Of a stretch of DNA of 64,000 nt, positions 11,584 to 24,570 are shown one piece after another. The DNA is from Auanema rhodensis (Eukaryota > Nematoda > Chromadorea > Rhabditida > Rhabditidae). The position numbers and the translations under genes were made by a program. The stretch covers positions 2,666,001 to 2,730,000 of the forward strand of contig OZ059895.1 in NCBI GenBank assembly GCA_964057225.1, written 5' to 3'. How positions within the stretch are numbered: the first letter of the stretch is position 1; each line of letters begins with the position of its first letter. Below the pieces are notes generated by a model. That model searched no databases and was not told the origin of the DNA. It was given only the letters and a program-made list of their open reading frames with translations.

Positions 11584-13338
11584 ACTGATATAAGTTCACA
11601 CTTATATACTCGATTTTCACCCTGAAGAATTAATTTTTTCGTTGAATAACATTGTCCATCGTCTTTGCCTTGAAAAAAGGAATCTAAAAACATCTACTTT
11701 TTGCTAAATTATCATGAAATTTTTCGAAAAAATTTTTGTCAAAATGTTTTTGGAAGCAATGTTGAGTGTACATGGAAACTCAACATACACTTATGCATCA
11801 TTTTTCGAACAATCATAACTAATTTTTGTATTGAGCGTTTCTCAATGTAGTATAGTGCATCCGATGCGGATTTTTAAGCTGCGTCGATCTGTGTTATCAG
11901 ATTTGCGCTAGCTTAAAAATGCACCGAGATATCAACTGATATAAGTTCACACTTATATCCTCGATTTTCACCCTGAAGATTTAATTTTTTCGTTGAATAA
12001 CATTGTCCATCGTCTTCGCCTTGAAAAAAGGAATCTAAAAACATCTACTTTTTGCTAAATTATTTTGAAATTTTTCGAAAAAATTTTTGTCAAAATGTTT
12101 TTGGAAGCAATGTTGAGTGTACATGGAAACTCAACATACACTTATGCATCATTTTTCGAACAATCATAACTAATTTTTGTATTAAGCGTTTCTCAATGTA
12201 GTATAGTGCATTCGATGCGGATTTTTAAGCTGCGTCGATCTGTGTTATCAGATTTGCGCTAGCTTAAAAATGCACCGAGATATCAACTGATATAAGTTCA
12301 CACTTATATCCTCGATTTTCACCCTGAAGAATTAATTTTTTCGTTGAATAACATTGTCCATCGTCTTTGCCTTGAAAAAAGGAATCTAAAAACATCTACT
12401 TTTTGCTAAATTATTTTGAAATTTTTCGAAAAAATTTTTGTCAAAATGTTTTTGGAAGCAATGTTGAGTGTACATGGAAACTCAACATACACTTATGCAT
12501 CATTTTTCAAACAATCATAACTAATTTTTGTATTAAGCGTTTCTCAACGTAGTAGAGTGCATTCGATGCGGATTTTTAAGCTGCGTCGATCTGTGTAATC
12601 AGATTTGCGCTAGCTTAAAAATGCACCGAGATATCAACTGATATAAGTTCACACTTATATCCTCGATTTTCACCCTGAAGAATTAATTGTTTTGTTGAAT
12701 AACATTGTCCATCGTCTTTGCCTTGAAAAAAGGAATCTAAAAACATCTACTTTTTGCTAAATTATTTTGAAATTTTTCGAAAAAATTTTTGTCAAAATGT
12801 TTTTGGAAGCAATGTTAAGTGTACATGGAAACTCAACATACACTTATGCATCATTTTTCAAACAATCATAACTAATTTTTGTATTAAGCGTTTCTCAACG
12901 TAGTAGAGTGCATTCGATGCGGATTTTTAAGCTGCGTCGATCTGTGTTATCAGATTTGCGCTAGCTTAAAAATGCACCGAGATATCAACTGATATAAGTT
13001 CACACTTATATCCTCGATTTTCACCCTGAAGAATTAATTTTTTCGTTGAATAACATTGTCCATCGTCTTTGCCTTGAAAAAAGGAATCTAAAAACATCTA
13101 CTTTTTGCTAAATTATTTTGAAATTTTTCGAAAAAATTTTTGTCAAAATGTTTTTGGAAGCAATGTTGAGTGTACATGGAAACTCAACATACACTTATGC
13201 ATCATTTTTCAAACAATCATAACTAATTTTTGTATTAAGCGTTTCTCAACGTAGTAGAGTGCATTCGATGCGGATTTTTAAGCTGCGTCGATCTGTGTTA
13301 TCAGATTTGCGCTAGCTTAAAAATGCACCGAGATATCA

Positions 13339-14040
13339 ACTGATATAAGTACACACTTATATCCTCGATTTTCACCCTGAAGAATTAATTGTTTCGTTGA
13401 ATAACATTGTCCATCGTCTTTGCCTTACAAAAAGGAATCTAAAAACATCTACTTTTTGCTAAATTATTTTGAAATTTTTCGAAAAAATTTTTGTCAAAAT
13501 GTTTTTGGAAGCAATGTTGAGTGTACATGGAAACTCAACATACACTTATGCATCATTTTTCAAACAATCATAACTAATTTTTGTATTAAGTGTTTCTCAA
13601 CGTAGTAGAGTGCATTCGATGCGGATTTTTAAGCTGCGTCGATCTGTGTTATCAGATTTGCGCTAGCTTAAAAATGCACCGAGATATCAACTGATATAAG
13701 TTCACACTTATATCCTCGATTTTCACCCTGAAGAATTAATTGTTTCGTTGAATAACATTGTCCATCGTCTTTGCCTTACAAAAAGGAATCTAAAAACATC
13801 TACTTTTTGCTAAATTATTTTGAAATTTTTCGAAAAAATTTTTGTCAAAATGTTTTTGGAAGCAATGTTGAGTGTACATGGAAACTCAACATACACTTAT
13901 GCATCATTTTTCAAACAATCATAACTAATTTTTGTATTAAGCGTTTCTCAACGTAGTAGAGTGCATTCGATGCGGAATTTTAAGCTGCGTCGATCTGTGT
14001 TATCAGATTTGCGCTAGCTTAAAAATGCACCGAGATATCA
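13339..14040. repeat. Adjacent duplicated monomers with private TTACAAAAAGG
   Basis: Monomers 13339-13689 and 13690-14040 share the change of GA to AC at p89-90 (CCTTACAAAAAGG), which I saw nowhere else in the window. They differ at only three places that I could find: AGTACACAC against AGTTCACAC, AAGTGTTT against AAGCGTTT, and GCGGATTTT against GCGGAATTT. This is a recent single-monomer tandem duplication. The change removes a TGA that stops this frame in the other monomers, leaving a 61-codon open frame beginning at a TTG in each copy. That is a by-product, not a gene. Confidence 0.9.
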
Positions 14041-16497
14041 ACTGATATAAGTTCACACTTATATCCTCGATTTTCACCCTGAAGAATTAATTTTTTCGTT
14101 GAATAACATTGTCCACCGTCTTCGCCTTGAAAAAAGGAATCTAAAAACATCTACTTTTTGCTAAATTATTTTGAAATGTTTCGAAAAAATTTTTGTCAAA
14201 ATGTTTTTGGAAGCAATGTTGAGTTTACATGGAAACTCAACATACACTAATGCATCATTTTTCAAACAATCATAACTAATTTTTGTATTAAGCGTTTCTC
14301 GATGTAGTATAGTGCATTCGATGCGGATTTTTAAGCTGCGTCGATTTGTGTTATCAGATTTGCGCTAGCTTAAAAATGCACCGAGATATCAACTGATATA
14401 AGTTCACACTTATATACTCGATTTTCACCCTGAAGAATTAATTTTTTCGTTGAATAACATTGTCCATCGTCTTTGCCTTGAAAAAAGGAATCTAAAAACA
14501 TCTACTTTTTGCTAAATTATTTAGAAATTTTTCGAAAAAATTTTTGTCAAAATGTTTTTGGAAGCAATGTTGAGTGTACATGGAAACTCAACATACACTT
14601 ATGCATCATTTTTCAAACAATCATAACTAATTTTTGTATTAAGCGTTTCTCAACGTAGTAGAGTGCATTCGATGCGGATTTTTAAGCTGCGTCGATCTGT
14701 GTTATCAGATTTGCGCTAGCTTAAAAATGCACCGAGATATCAACTGATATAAGTTCACACTTATATCCTCGATTTTCACCCTGAAGAATTAATTGTTTCG
14801 TTGAATAACATTGTCCATCGTCTTTGCCTTGAAAAAAGGAATCTAAAAACAACTACTTTTTGCTAAATTATTTTGAAATTTTTCGAAAAAATTTTTGTCA
14901 AAATGTTTTTGGAAGCAATGTTGAGTGTACATGGAAACTCAACATACACTTATGCATCATTTTTCAAACAATCATAACTAATTTTTGTATTAAGCGTTTC
15001 TCAACGTAGTAGAGTGCATTCGATGCGGATTTTTAAGCTGCGTCGATCTGTGTTATCAGATTTGCGCTAGCTTAAAAATGCACCGAGATATCAACTGATA
15101 TAAGTTCACACTTATATCCTCGATTTTCACCCTGAAGAATTAATTTTTTCGTTGAACAACATTGTCCACCGTCTTCGCCTTGGAAAAAGGAATCTAAAAA
15201 CATCTACTTTTTGCTAAATTATTTTGAAATGTTTCGAAAAAATTTTTGTCAAAATGTTTTCGGAAGCAATGTTGAGTTTACATGGAAACTCAACATACAC
15301 TAATGCATCATTTTTCAAACGATCATAACTAATTTTTGTATTAAGCGTTTCTCAATGTAGTATAGTGCATTCGATGCGGATTTTTAAGCTGCGTCGATTT
15401 GTGTTATCAGATTTGCGCTAGCTTAAAAATGCACCGAGATATCAACTGATATAAGTTCACACTTATATCCTCGATTTTCACCCTGAAGAATTAATTGTTT
15501 CGTTGAATAACATTGTCCATCGTCTTTGCCTTGAAAAAAAGAATCTAAAAACATCTACTTTTTGCTAAATTATTTTGAAATTTTTCGAAAAAATTTTTGT
15601 CAAAATGTTTTTGGAAGCAATGTTGAGTGTACATGGAAACTCAACATACACTTATGCATCATTTTTCAAACAATCATAACTAATTTTTGTATTAAGCGTT
15701 TCTCAACGTAGTAGAGTGCATTCGATGCGGATTTTTAAGCTGCGTCGATCTGTGTTATCAGATTTGCGCTAGCTTAAAAATGCACCGAGATATCAACTGA
15801 TATAAGTTCACACTTATATCCTCGATTTTCACCCTGAAGAATTAATTTTTTCGTTGAATAACATTGTCCACCGTCTTCGCCTTGAAAAAAGGAATCTAAA
15901 AACATCTACTTTTTGCTAAATTATTTTGAAATGTTTCGAAAAAATTTTTGTCAAAATGTTTTTGGAAGCAATGTTGAGTTTACATGGAAACTCAACATAC
16001 ACTAATGCATCATTTTTCAAACGATTATAACTAATTTTTGTATTAAGCGTTTCTCAATGTAGTATAGTGCATTCGATGCGGATTTTTAAGCTGCGTCGAT
16101 TTGTGTTATCAGATTTGCGCTAGCTTAAAAATGCACCGAGATATCAACTGATATAAGTTCACACTTATATACTCGATTTTCACCCTGAAGAATTAATTTT
16201 TTCGTTGAATAACATTGTCCATCGTCTTTGCCTTGAAAAAAGGAATCTAAAAACATCTACTTTTTGCTAAATTATTTTGAAATTTTTCGAAAAAATTTTT
16301 GTCAAAATGTTTTTGGAAGCAATGTTGAGTGTACATGGAAACTCAACATACACTTATGCATCATTTTTCAAACAATCATAACTAATTTTTGTATTAAGCG
16401 TTTCTCAACGTAGTAGAGTGCATTCGATGCGGATTTTTAAGCTGCGTCGATCTGTGTTATCAGATTTGCGCTAGCTTAAAAATGCACCGAGATATCA

Positions 16498-17199
16498 ACT
16501 GATATAAGTTCACACTTATATCCTCGATTTTCACCCTGAAAAATTAATTTTTTCGTTGAATAACATTGTCCATCGTCTTTGCCTTGAAAAAAGGAATCTA
16601 AAAACATCTACTTTTTGCTAAATTATTTTGAAATTTTTCGAAAAAATTTTTGTCAAAATGTTTTTGGAAGCAATGTTGAGTGTACATGGAAACTCAACAT
16701 ACACTTATGCATCATTTTTCAAACAATCATAACTAATTTTTGTATTAAGCGTTTCTCAACGTAGTAGAGTGCATTCGATGCGGATTTTTAAGCTGCGTCG
16801 ATCTGTGTTATCAGATTTGCGCTAGCTTAAAAATGCACCGAGATATCAACTGATATAAGTTCACACTTATATCCTCGATTTTCACCCTGAAAAATTAATT
16901 TTTTCGTTGAATAACATTGTCCATCGTCTTTGCCTTGAAAAAAGGAATCTAAAAACATCTACTTTTTGCTAAATTATTTTGAAATTTTTCGAAAAAATTT
17001 TTGTCAAAATGTTTTTGGAAGCAATGTTGAGTGTACATGGAAACTCAACATACACTTATGCATCATTTTTCAAACAATCATAACTAATTTTTGTATTAAG
17101 CGTTTCTCAACGTAGTAGAGTGCATTCGATGCGGATTTTTAAGCTGCGTCGATCTGTGTTATCAGATTTGCGCTAGCTTAAAAATGCACCGAGATATCA
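16498..17199. repeat. Adjacent near-identical monomers with GAAAAATTA
   Basis: Monomers at 16498 and 16849 both carry CCTGAAAAATTAATT together with the AACGTAGTAGAG set, and I see no difference between them. The GAAAAATTA change is otherwise a mark of type c monomers in the right half of the window (and one copy at 30888), so here it either arose independently or was moved by conversion. Confidence 0.85.
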
Positions 17200-20100
17200 A
17201 CTGATATAAGTTCACACTTATATCCTCGATTTTCACCCTGAAGAATTAATTGTTTCGTTGAATAACATTGTCCATCGTCTTTGCCTTGAAAAAAGGAATC
17301 TAAAAACATCTACTTTTTGCTAAATTATTTTGAAATTTTTCGAAAAAATTTTTGTCAAAATGTTTTTGGAAGCAATGTTGAGTGTACATGGAAACTCAAC
17401 ATACACTTATGCATCATTTTTCAAACAATCATAACTAATTTTTGTATTAAGCGTTTCTCAACGTAGTAGAGTGCATTCGATGCGGATTTTTAAGCTGCGT
17501 CGATCTGTGTTATCAGATTTGCGCTAGCTTAAAAATGCACCGAGATATCAACTGATATAAGTTCACACTTATATCCTCGATTTTCACCCTGAAGAATCAA
17601 TTTTTTCGTTGAATAACATTGTCCACCGTCTTCGCCTTGAAAAAAGGAATCTAAAAACATCTACTTTTTGCTAAATTATTTTGAAATGTTTCGAAAAAAT
17701 TTTTGTCAAAATGTTTTTGGAAGCAATGTTGAGTTTACATGGAAACTCAACATACACTTATGCATCATTTTTCAAACAATCATAACTAATTTTTGTATTA
17801 AGCGTTTCTCAACGTAGTAGAGTGCATTCGATGCGGATTTTTAAGCTGCGTCGATCTGTGTTATCAGATTTGCGCTAGCTTAAAAATGCACCGAGATATC
17901 AACTGATATAAGTTCACACTTATATCCTCGATTTTCACCCTGAAGAATTAATTTTTTCGTTGAATAACATTGTCCACCGTCTTCGCCTTGAAAAAAGGAA
18001 TCTAAAAACATCTACTTTTTGCTAAATTATTTTGAAATGTTTCGAAAAAATTTTTGTCAAAATGTTTTTGGAAGCAATGTTGAGTTTACATGGAAACTCA
18101 ACATACACTAATGCATCATTTTTCAAACGATCATAACTAATTTTTGTATTAAGCGTTTCTCAATGTAGTATAGTGCATTCGATGCGGATTTTTAAGCTGC
18201 GTCGATTTGTGTTATCAGATTTGCGCTAGCTGAAAAATGCACCGAGATATCAACTGATATAAGTTCACACTTATATCCTCGATTTTCACCCTGAAGAATT
18301 AATTTTTTCGTTGAATAACATTGTCCATCGTCTTTGCCTTGAAAAAAGGAATCTAAAAACATCTACTTTTTGCTAAATTATTTTGAAATTTTTCGAAAAA
18401 ATTTTTGTCAAAATGTTTTTGGAAGCAATGTTGAGTGTACATGGAAACTCAACATACACTTATGCATCATTTTTCAAACAATCATAACTAATTTTTGTAT
18501 TATGCGTTTCTCAACGTAGTAGAGTGCATTCGATGCGGATTTTTAAGCTGCGTCGATTTGTGTTATCAGATTTGCGCTAGCTTAAAAATGCACCGAGATA
18601 TCAACTGATATAAGTTCACACTTATATCCTCGATTTTCACCCTGAAGAATTAATTTTTTCGTTGAATAACATTGTCCATCGTCTTTGCCTTGAAAAAAGG
18701 AATCTAAAAACATCTACTTTTTGCTAAATTATTTTGAAATTTTTCGAAAAAATTTTTGTCAAAATGTTTTTGGAAGCAATGTTGAGTGTACATGGAAACT
18801 CAACTTACACTTATGCATCATTTTTCAAACAATCATAACTAATTTTTGTATTAAGCGTTTCTCAACGTAGTAGAGTGCATTCGATGCGGATTTTTAAGCT
18901 GCGTCGATCTGTGTTATCAGATTTGCGCTAGCTTAAAAATGCACCGAGATATCAACTGATATAAGTTCACACTTATATCCTCGATTTTCACCCTGAAGAA
19001 TTAATTGTTTCGTTGAATAACATTGTCCATCGTCTTTGCCTTGAAAAAAGGAATCTAAAAACATCTACTTTTTGCTAAATTATTTTGAAATTTTTCGAAA
19101 AAATTTTTGTCAAAATGTTTTTGGAAGCAATGTTGAGTTTACATGGAAACTCAACATACACTTATGCATCATTTTTCAAACAATCATAACTAATTTTTGT
19201 ATTAAGCGTTTCTCAATGTAGTATAGTGCATTCGATGCGGATTTTTAAGCTGCGTCGATTTGTGTTATCAGATTTGCGCTAGCTTAAAAATGCACCGAGA
19301 TATCAACTGATATAAGTTCACACTTATATCCTCGATTTTCACCCTGAAGAATTAATTTTTTCGTTGAATAACATTGTCCATCGTCTTTGCCTTGAAAAAA
19401 GGAATCTAAAAACATCTACTTTTTGCTAAATTATTTTGAAATGTTTCGAAAAAATTTTTGTCAAAATGTTTTTGGAAGCAATGTTGAGTTTACATGGAAA
19501 CTCAACATACACTAATGCATCATTTTTCAAACGATCATAACTAATTTTTGTATTAAGCGTTTCTCAATGTAGTATAGTGCATTCGATGCGGATTTTTAAG
19601 CTGCGTCGATTTGTGTTATCAGATTTGCGCTAGCTTAAAAATGCACCGAGATATCAACTGATATAAGTTCACACTTATATCCTCGATTTTCACCCTGAAG
19701 AATTAATTTTTTCGTTGAATAACATTGTCCACCGTCTTCGCCTTGAAAAAAGGAATCTAAAAACATCTACTTTTTGCTAAATTATTTTGAAATTTTTCGA
19801 AAAAATTTTTGTCAAAATGTTTTTGGAAGCAATGTTGAGTGTACATGGAAACTCAACATACACTTATGCATCATTTTTCAAACAATCATAACTAATTTTT
19901 GTATTAAGCGTTTCTCAACGTAGTAGAGTGCATTCGATGCGGATTTTTAAGCTGCGTCGATCTGTGTTATCAGATTTGCGCTAGCTTAAAAATGCACCGA
20001 GATATCAACTGATATAAGTTCACACTTATATCCTCGATTTTCACCCTGAAGAATTGATTTTTTCGTTGAATAACATTGTCCACCGTCTTCGCCTTGAAAA

Positions 20101-20709
20101 AAGGAATCTAAAAACATCTACTTTTTGCTAAATTATTTTGAAATGTTTCGAAAAAATTTTTGTCAAAATGTTTTTGGAAGCAATGTTGAGTTTACATGGA
20201 AACTCAACATACACTAATGCATCATTTTTCAAACGATCATAACTAATTTTTGTATTAAGCGTTTCTCAATGTAGTATAGTGCATTCGATGCGGATTTTTA
20301 AGCTGCGTCGATTTGTGTTATCAGATTTGCGCTAGCTTAAAAATGCACCGAGATATCAACTGATATAAGTTTACACTTATATCCTCGATTTTCACCCTGA
20401 AGAATTAATTTTTTCGTTGAATAACATTGTCCACCGTCTTCGCCTTGAAAAAAGGAATCTAAAAACATCTACTTTTTGCTAAATTATTTTGAAATTTTTC
20501 GAAAAAATTTTTGTCAAAATGTTTTTGGAAGCAATGTTGAGTTTACATTGAAACTCAACATACACTAATGCATCATTTTTCAAACGATCATAACTAATTT
20601 TTGTATTAAGCGTTTCTCAATGTAGTATAGTGCATTCGATGCGGATTTTTAAGCTGCGTCGATTTGTGTTATCAGATTTGCGCTAGCTTAAAAATGCACC
20701 GAGATATCA

Positions 20710-23700
20710 ACTGATATAAGTTCACACTTATATCCTCGATTTTCACCCTGAAGAATTAATTTTTTCGTTGAATAACATTGTCCATCGTCTTTGCCTTGAA
20801 AAAAGGAATCTAAAAACATCTACTTTTTGCTAAATTATTTTGAAATTTTTCGAAAAAATTTTTGTCAAAATGTTTTTGGAAGCAATGTTGAGTGTACATG
20901 GAAACTCAACATACACTTATGCATCATTTTTCAAACAATCATAACTAATTTTTGTATTAAGCGTTTCTCAACGTAGTAGAGTGCATTCGATGCGGATTTT
21001 TAAGCTGCGTCGATCTGTGTTATCAGATTTGCGCTAGCTTAAAAATGCACCGAGATATCAACTGATATAAGTTCACACTTATATCCTCGATTTTCACCCT
21101 GAATAATTAATTTTTTCGTTGAATAACATTGTCCACCGTCTTCGCCTTGAAAAAAGGAATCTAAAAACATCTACTTTTTGCTAAATTATTTTGAAATTTT
21201 TCGAAAAAATTTTTGTCAAAATGTTTTTGGAAGCAATGTTGAGTGTACATGGAAACTCAACATACACTAATGCATCATTTTTCAAACGATCATAACTAAT
21301 TTTTGTATTGAGCGTTTCTCAATGTAGTATAGTGCATCCGATGCGGATTTTTAAGCTGCGTCGATTTGTGTTATCAGATTTGCGTTAGCTTAAAAATGCA
21401 CCGAGATATCAACTGATATAAGTTCACACTTATATCCTTGATTTTCACCCTGAAGAATTAATTTTTTCGTTGAATAACATTGTCCATCGTCTTCGCCTTG
21501 AAAAAAATAATCTAAAAACATCTACTTTTTGCTAAATTATTTTGAAATTTTTCGAAAAAATTTTTGTCAAAATGTTTTTGGAAGCAATGTTGAGTGTACA
21601 TGGAAACTCAACATACACTAATGCATCATTTTTCAAACGATCATAACTAATTTTTGTATTAAGCGTTTCTCAATGTAGTATAGTGCATTCGATGCGGATT
21701 TTTAAGCTGCGTCGATTTGTGTTATCAGATTTGCGCTAGCTTAAAAATGCACCGAGATATCAAGTGATATAAGTTCACACTTATATCCTCGATTTTCACC
21801 CTGAAGAATTAATTTTTTCGTTGAATAACATTGTCCATCGTCTTCGCCTTGAAAAAAGAAATCTGAAAACATCTACTTTTTGCTAAATTATTTTGAAATT
21901 TTTCGAAAAAATTTTTGTCAAAATGTTTTTGGAAGCAATGTTGAGTGTACATGGAAACTCAACATACACTAATGCATCATTTTTCAAACGATCATAACTA
22001 ATTTTTGTATTAAGCGTTTCTCAATGTAGTATAGTGCATTCGATGCGGATTTTTAAGCTGCGTCGATTTGTGTTATCAGATTTGCGCTAGCTTAAAAATG
22101 CACCGAGATATCAAGTGATATAAGTTCACACTTATATCCTCGATTTTCACCCTGAAGAATTAATTTTTTCGTTGAATAACATTGTCCATCGTCTTCGCCT
22201 TGAAAAAAGAAATCTGAAAACATCTACTTTTTGCTAAATTATTTTCAAATTTTTCGAAAAAATTTTTGTCAAAATGTTTTTGGAAGCAATGTTGAGTTTA
22301 CATTGAAACTCAACATACACTAATGCATCATTTTTCAAACGATCATAACTAATTTTTGTATTAAGCGTTTCTCAATGTAGTATAGTGCATTCGATGCGGA
22401 TTTTTAAGCTGCGTCGATTTGTGTTATCAGATTTGCGCTAGCTTAAAAATGCACCGAGATATCAACTGATATAAGTTCACACTTATATCCTCGATTTTCA
22501 CCCTGAAGAATTAATTTTTTCGTTGAATAACATTGTCCATCGTCTTTGCCTTGAAAAAAGGAATCTAAAAACATCTACTTTTTGCTAAATTATTTTGAAA
22601 TTTTTCGAAAAAATTTTTGTCAAAATGTTTTTGGAAGCAATGTTGAGTGTACATGGAAACTCAACATACACTTATGCATCATTTTTCAAACAATCATAAC
22701 TAATTTTTGTATTAAGCGTTTCTCAACGTAGTAGAGTGCATTCGATGCGGATTTTTAAGCTGCGTCGATCTGTGTTATCAGATTTGCGCTAGCTTAAAAA
22801 TGCACCGAGATATCAACTGATATAAGTTCACACTTATATCCTCGATTTTCACCCTGAAGAATTAATTTTTTCGTTGAATAACATTGTCCACCGTCTTCGC
22901 CTTGAAAAAAGGAATCTAAAAACATCTACTTTTTGCTAAATTATTTTGAAATTTTTCGAAAAAATTTTTGTCAAAATGTTTTTGGAAGCAATGTTGAGTG
23001 TACATGGAAACTCAACATACACTAATGCATCATTTTTCAAACGATCATAACTAATTTTTGTATTGAGCGTTTCTCAATGTAGTATAGTGCATCCGATGCG
23101 GATTTTTAAGCTGCGTCGATTTGTGTTATCAGATTTGCGTTAGCTTAAAAATGCACCGAGATATCAACTGATATAAGTTCACACTTATATCCTTGATTTT
23201 CACCCTGAAGAATTAATTTTTTCGTTGAATAACATTGTCCATCGTCTTCGCCTTGAAAAAAATAATCTAAAAACATCTACTTTTTGCTAAATTATTTTGA
23301 AATTTTTCGAAAAAATTTTTGTCAAAATGTTTTTGGAAGCAATGTTGAGTGTACATGGAAACTCAACATACACTAATGCATCATTTTTCAAACGATCATA
23401 ACTAATTTTTGTATTAAGCGTTTCTCAATGTAGTATAGTGCATTCGATGCGGATTTTTAAGCTGCGTCGATTTGTGTTATCAGATTTGCGCTAGCTTAAA
23501 AATGCACCGAGATATCAAGTGATATAAGTTCACACTTATATCCTCGATTTTCACCCTGAAGAATTAATTTTTTCGTTGAATAACATTGTCCATCGTCTTC
23601 GCCTTGAAAAAAGAAATCTGAAAACATCTACTTTTTGCTAAATTATTTTGAAATTTTTCGAAAAAATTTTTGTCAAAATGTTTTTGGAAGCAATGTTGAG

Positions 23701-24219
23701 TGTACATGGAAACTCAACATACACTAATGCATCATTTTTCAAACGATCATAACTAATTTTTGTATTAAGCGTTTCTCAATGTAGTATAGTGCATTCGATG
23801 CGGATTTTTAAGCTGCGTCGATTTGTGTTATCAGATTTGCGCTAGCTTAAAAATGCACCGAGATATCAAGTGATATAAGTTCACACTTATATCCTCGATT
23901 TTCACCCTGAAGAATTAATTTTTTCGTTGAATAACATTGTCCATCGTCTTCGCCTTGAAAAAAGAAATCTGAAAACATCTACTTTTTGCTAAATTATTTT
24001 GAAATTTTTCGAAAAAATTTTTGTCAAAATGTTTTTGGAAGCAATGTTGAGTGTACATGGAAACTCAACATACACTAATGCATCATTTTTCAAACGATCA
24101 TAACTAATTTTTGTATTAAGCGTTTCTCAATGTAGTATAGTGCATTCGATGCGGATTTTTAAGCTGCGTCGATTTGTGTTATCAGATTTGCGCTAGCTTA
24201 AAAATGCACCGAGATATCA
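20710..24219. repeat. Five-monomer (1755-bp) tandem duplication
   Basis: The order of monomers 20710-22464 is repeated at 22465-24219. It runs: an AACGTAGTAGAG monomer; a CCACCG/ATTGAG/CATCCG/GCGTTAGC monomer; a TCCTTGATT/AAAAAAATAATC monomer; then two monomers starting AGTGAT with AAAGAAATCTGAAAAC. The second monomer has GAATAATTA in the first copy and GAAGAATTA in the second. The fifth monomer of the first copy carries GTTTACATTGAAAC and TTTTCAAAT, which the second copy lacks. Apart from this fifth monomer, the two copies look nearly identical. Confidence 0.88.
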
Positions 24220-24570
24220 AGTGATATAAGTTCACACTTATATCCTCGATTTTCACCCTGAAGAATTAATTTTTTCGTTGAATAACATTGTCCATCGTCT
24301 TCGCCTTGAAAAAAGAAATCTGAAAACATCTACTTTTTGCTAAATTATTTTGAAATTTTTCGAAAAAATTTTTGTCAAAATGTTTTTGGAAGCAATGTTG
24401 AGTGTACATGGAAACTCAACATACACTAATGCATCATTTTTCAAACGATCATAACTAATTTTTGTATTAAGCGTTTCTCAATGTAGTATAGTGCATTCGA
24501 TGCGGATTTTTAAGCTGCGTCGATTTGTGTTATCAGATTTGCGCTAGCTTAAAAATGCACCGAGATATCA
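24220..24570. repeat. Extra AGTGAT/CTGAAAAC monomer after the 1755-bp duplication
   Basis: A further copy of the AGTGAT-start, AAAGAAATCTGAAAAC, GATTTG monomer, which makes three in a row (23518, 23869, 24220). This is local expansion of one monomer type at the edge of the duplicated block. Confidence 0.88.

Larger units (their letters stand above)
11584..20709. repeat. Satellite block 4: 26 monomers, AACGTAGTAGAG subfamily mixed with GTTTAC subfamily
   Basis: Opens with a fourth anchor monomer (TATACTCG, TTATCATGAAA). Most of the following monomers belong to the AACGTAGTAGAG type with CACTTA and CAAACAAT. Between them stand monomers with CCACCG or TTCGCC, AAATGTTTCG, GTTTAC, CACTAA, CAAACGAT and GATTTG (for example 14041, 15094, 15796, 17902, 19306 and 20008). 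Several are mosaics: 17551 has a GTTTAC-type front and an AACGTAGTAGAG end, and 18955 the reverse. Periodicity is local (monomer duplications) rather than a clean HOR. Rare private changes include AATTGTTTCG, AATTGTTTTG and GAAAAATTA at p43-56. Confidence 0.87.

Noticed and set aside
13420-13605. 61-codon open frame on the + strand, repeated at 13771-13956
   Set aside because: It begins at TTG, not ATG. It exists only because two adjacent monomers changed GA to AC at p89-90, removing a TGA. It lies wholly inside the satellite unit, with AT-driven composition (many Phe, Asn, Ile, Lys). It is not a gene.
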